Shown one piece after another: positions 6,028 through 8,061 of a stretch of 8,061 nt of DNA (its first letter is position 1; the number at the start of each line of letters is the position of its first letter). The notes beneath the pieces were generated by a model, which had not been told where the DNA came from, made no database searches, and saw only the letters and a list, made by a program, of their open reading frames with translations. Made by a program: the position numbers and the translations under genes. Origin of the DNA: Treponema sp. (lineage in GTDB: Bacteria > Spirochaetota > Spirochaetia > Treponematales > Breznakiellaceae). The stretch lies in the NCBI GenBank assembly GCA_031259345.1, contig JAIRLQ010000055.1, positions 1-8,061 on the forward strand, written 5' to 3'.

Positions 6028-6070
6028 TATAACACTTTAGGCAACAGCGTAAGGGTAAAGAGTAGGTTTT

Positions 6071-6736
6071 GTGTCGGAAAACAAACTAAAACGCATAGTT
6101 CATTATTTTTTTGGAGCTCTGATTATTCTTTATCCCCTCTTTGTTTTTAGCGCGCTGGTGATATTCAAGATCTCTATCCGTTACCTTTCGATACTGCTTA
6201 TCATTCTGGCCGTCGCGTATTTTTTTAGTAACAAACACCGTTATCACGGGCGGCATCCGGCTTTTGTATTTATAAGCCCGGCAATACTTTTTTTGATCGG
6301 AACAGTTTGTTTTATTCTCCCGTTTTTTTTGAAATCCGACGAATTAACCGAACGGCTTTTAAAAATATACCCCGCCATGGCGGATATGGTATATTTGGTT
6401 GTTTTGGGGACTTCGCTGTTTATACCGCCCAGCCTTGTCTATACAACAGTTACCGCTTTTGATAAATCCCTTGTGCAGCATATTGATAAGGCGTATCTTG
6501 AGAGATACTGTCAGAGATCGACAATAATTTGGTGTGTGTACTTTGTTATAGATGCGGTTTTGCTGGTAATTAGCGCTTTGTATTTTTCAACAGAAGTCTG
6601 GGGGATCTACGCTATGGGCATAACCTATGGTATTATGGCGGTTATTTTTTTTGTCGAGTATGGGGGGATAAGGGTGATAGAAAAAAAGCGGATTTTGGAA
6701 AAGCAAAAATCCGGGGAAGTGTATGAAAATAATTAA
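6071..6736 (+). CDS. six-helix membrane protein resembling COG4648
   Basis: The 221-residue product is very hydrophobic, with likely membrane helices near 10-32, 38-52, 64-87, 103-127, 150-172 and 176-197, and a charged C-terminal tail. The second half matches what I remember of COG4648: a YP near the fourth helix, a PPS motif (119-121), a short soluble segment ending in YLERYCQRSTIIWCVYF (142-158), and a final FFVEYGGIRV stretch. COG4648 genes are known mainly from aryl polyene and related acyl-lipid clusters, with no biochemical role I can state. GTG 6071 is the first possible start, since an in-frame TAA lies at 6056-6058. The 3' end overlaps psd by 14 bases, tying it to phosphatidylethanolamine synthesis. 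Family assignment is from memory of the pattern. Confidence 0.65.
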   Translation: MSENKLKRIVHYFFGALIILYPLFVFSALVIFKISIRYLSILLIILAVAYFFSNKHRYHGRHPAFVFISPAILFLIGTVCFILPFFLKSDELTERLLKIYPAMADMVYLVVLGTSLFIPPSLVYTTVTAFDKSLVQHIDKAYLERYCQRSTIIWCVYFVIDAVLLVISALYFSTEVWGIYAMGITYGIMAVIFFVEYGGIRVIEKKRILEKQKSGEVYENN

Positions 6737-7385
6737 AGAAGGGTTTCCTTTTATTATTGTTCCCCTTTTGGCGGGTCTTGGTTTTATTGTTATTCCCTGT
6801 GCCCTTGGGTTGGGCATACCCGCGCTTTTTTATGTATGTCTTGCCGCGGGCATCATCCTAATCATTTTTGCCTTGTTTTGCGCTTTCTTTTTCCGGGATC
6901 CAAAAATTATTGTCAACGGAGGGGCGGACACCGGAACCGCCGGGGCGGGCCTTATACTTTCACCCTGTAATGGGACGGTACTAGAAATTGAAGAAACGGA
7001 AACCGAAAAAATTTTACGGGTGTTCCTTTCCATCTTTAATGTACACCTGCAGCGTTCGCCTGTAGCGGGAACGGTTAGGGACGTAGCTCACAAAGACGGC
7101 AAATTTTACGCTGCCTGGAATCCTTTGGCTCAATCGGAAAATGAACAAAATATCATCACCATAGAGGGAAATGCCGGGGTTTTTGTTGTCAGGCAAATCG
7201 CGGGCTTTTTGGCAAGGCGCTGTGTGTCCTGGGTAAAAGCCGGGGACGAACTTAGGGCGGGGGATAAAATCGGGCTTATTAAATTTAGCTCCCAGGTTGA
7301 TCTCCACATGCCCAAAGGGGCGGAAATAACGGTAAAGGCCGGTGATAAAGTACGCGCGGGGGTAACGCCGGTTGGAACGATTTAA
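6723..7385 (+). CDS. psd: phosphatidylserine decarboxylase proenzyme, short (PSD-A) type, with altered key residues
   Basis: This 220-residue protein has the short PSD-A layout: the opening KEGFPFII, two membrane helices (about 10-30 and 33-57), FFRDP (56-60), then the catalytic domain. Phosphatidylserine decarboxylase makes phosphatidylethanolamine at the membrane after cutting itself at a Gly-Ser bond, the Ser becoming a pyruvoyl cofactor. The usual FGSRVD reads FSSQVD here (188-193), so Ser190 should be the pyruvoyl residue but the preceding Gly is Ser189. The usual SPxDG reads SPCNG (80-84), with Asn83 for the Asp proposed to assist cleavage. The expected His is present in NVHLQRSPVAG (His108). 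GGGGAA (6713-6718) serves as ribosome-binding site. It lies between the COG4648-like gene and pssA. It may be active with unusual processing, or catalytically altered. Confidence 0.9.
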   Translation: MKIIKEGFPFIIVPLLAGLGFIVIPCALGLGIPALFYVCLAAGIILIIFALFCAFFFRDPKIIVNGGADTGTAGAGLILSPCNGTVLEIEETETEKILRVFLSIFNVHLQRSPVAGTVRDVAHKDGKFYAAWNPLAQSENEQNIITIEGNAGVFVVRQIAGFLARRCVSWVKAGDELRAGDKIGLIKFSSQVDLHMPKGAEITVKAGDKVRAGVTPVGTI

Positions 7386-7411
7386 AGCTGTGTTTTGAGG
7401 CTTGGTGCTGT

Positions 7412-7444
7412 CCGGAAGCCGGTTAGTTCCCGGCCGGCTTCCGG
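7412..7444 (+). terminator. strong GC-rich hairpin between psd and pssA (attenuator or processing site)
   Basis: CCGGAAGCCGG (7412-7422) and CCGGCTTCCGG (7434-7444) are perfect reverse complements around an 11-base loop. The tail, CTACTTTT, has only four Ts and runs straight into AAAAAGGAG, the pssA ribosome-binding site (7453-7461). It could terminate partially and lower pssA relative to psd, or protect an mRNA end. Confidence 0.45.
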
Positions 7445-7469
7445 CTACTTTTAAAAAGGAGTTTTTAAG

Positions 7470-8061
7470 ATGGATGTAAAAATGCAAAAGACCCGGTTAA
7501 AAAAGGGCATATATATTTTACCATCTTTGTTTACCTGCGGTAATATGGCTTTTGGTGTCCTGTCGGTAATGTATTCAATTGAAGGGCAGTTTATCAAAGC
7601 CGCCTGGGTGCTGGTTTTTGCCCTGGGCTGCGACATCCTGGACGGCAGGGTGGCGCGGGTAACGCACACCACAAGCGATTTTGGACTTCAGCTTGATTCC
7701 CTTAGCGATCTGGTTTCCTTTGGCATAGCTCCGGCGATAATGATCTACATGCTTGTGCTTAAAGACATGGGCAGGGTAGGCGCTTCCATTGCCATTCTTT
7801 TTGTATTATGCAGCGCCTTAAGGCTTGCCCGGTTTAATGTGATGGCCTTAAAGGGAGTTTCCATTAAAAATTTTATGGGCCTTCCTACTCCGGCTTCGGC
7901 AGGGGTGCTTATCTCTTTTGTACTAAGCTACGAGCTTTTGGGCCCCGAGGAATACGGTCTTAATTTTAATACCATACCAATACTGATGAAAACCATACCG
8001 GCTTTTTTTAAGGCAATTCCTGTTGTTATGGTGGTGTTATCCTTTCTGATGGTGTCCAATG
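7470..8061 (+). CDS. pssA: CDP-diacylglycerol-serine O-phosphatidyltransferase, type II (3' end beyond window)
   Basis: The 197 visible codons encode a multi-helix membrane enzyme carrying the complete CDP-alcohol phosphotransferase motif DGx2ARx8Gx3Dx3D: Asp58-Gly59, Ala62-Arg63, Gly72, Asp76 and Asp80, preceded by Asp55. These aspartates bind the metal ions and CDP. LPSLFTCGNMAFG (17-29) and SALRLARFNV (115-124) are typical of the membrane-bound PssA (type II) as opposed to phosphatidylglycerophosphate synthase. It joins serine to CDP-diacylglycerol, giving phosphatidylserine, the substrate of the upstream psd product. AAGGAG (7456-7461), eight bases before the ATG, supports the start. The protein probably continues about 40-60 residues past the window edge. 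Confidence 0.93.
   Translation, partial: MDVKMQKTRLKKGIYILPSLFTCGNMAFGVLSVMYSIEGQFIKAAWVLVFALGCDILDGRVARVTHTTSDFGLQLDSLSDLVSFGIAPAIMIYMLVLKDMGRVGASIAILFVLCSALRLARFNVMALKGVSIKNFMGLPTPASAGVLISFVLSYELLGPEEYGLNFNTIPILMKTIPAFFKAIPVVMVVLSFLMVSN

Noticed and set aside
7014..7487. 157-codon minus-strand ORF
   Set aside because: It is antisense to psd and spans the intergenic hairpin; no family resemblance was seen.
1..8061. Mobile elements, CRISPR arrays, tRNA or rRNA genes
   Set aside because: No transposase, spaced repeats, cloverleaf or rRNA-like sequence was seen; the window is core genome.

Overview
This window looks like the chromosomal replication-origin neighbourhood of a spirochaete, most likely a Treponema-type organism. 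The evidence is the gene order dnaA-dnaN-recF-DUF721/dciA, with gyrB divergent on the other side. From memory, the first four genes match the start of the Treponema pallidum chromosome; gyrA, which follows there, is not next here. The protein sequences fit, but the genus is inferred rather than proven. Intergenic regions are strongly AT-rich and the genes have moderate GC.

Layout. Positions 1-287 hold the N-terminal part of gyrB on the minus strand. Positions 288-710 hold no sizeable gene. They contain a good minus-strand sigma70 promoter for gyrB, a perfect 10-bp inverted repeat of DnaA-box-like TGTCCACA, a mini-ORF with a perfect Shine-Dalgarno sequence over competing hairpins, and DnaA boxes ahead of dnaA. 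dnaA (711-2096) is followed by a 215-bp gap with more DnaA boxes, a run of trinucleotides matching the DnaA-trio unwinding element, and an AT-rich tract. Then come dnaN (2312-3409), recF (3421-4527), a DciA/DUF721 gene (4520-4876) and a PflX-like radical SAM gene (4873-5895). The last three are tightly packed or overlapping. A hairpin at about 5925-5955 probably closes this transcription unit.

A second unit begins at a near-consensus promoter (TTGACA-17 bp-TACAAT, 5999-6027). It carries a six-helix membrane protein resembling COG4648 (6071-6736), a short phosphatidylserine decarboxylase (6723-7385) and a type II phosphatidylserine synthase (7470 to beyond the window end). PssA would make phosphatidylserine from CDP-diacylglycerol and serine, and Psd would decarboxylate it to phosphatidylethanolamine.

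The first block joins origin recognition and melting (DnaA), helicase recruitment (DciA), the sliding clamp (DnaN), gap repair (RecF) and supercoil control (GyrB). No wholly unknown multi-gene system is evident. The best leads are the bipartite origin with a DnaA-trio downstream of dnaA, and a Psd whose self-cleavage Gly-Ser and SPxDG positions are both altered.
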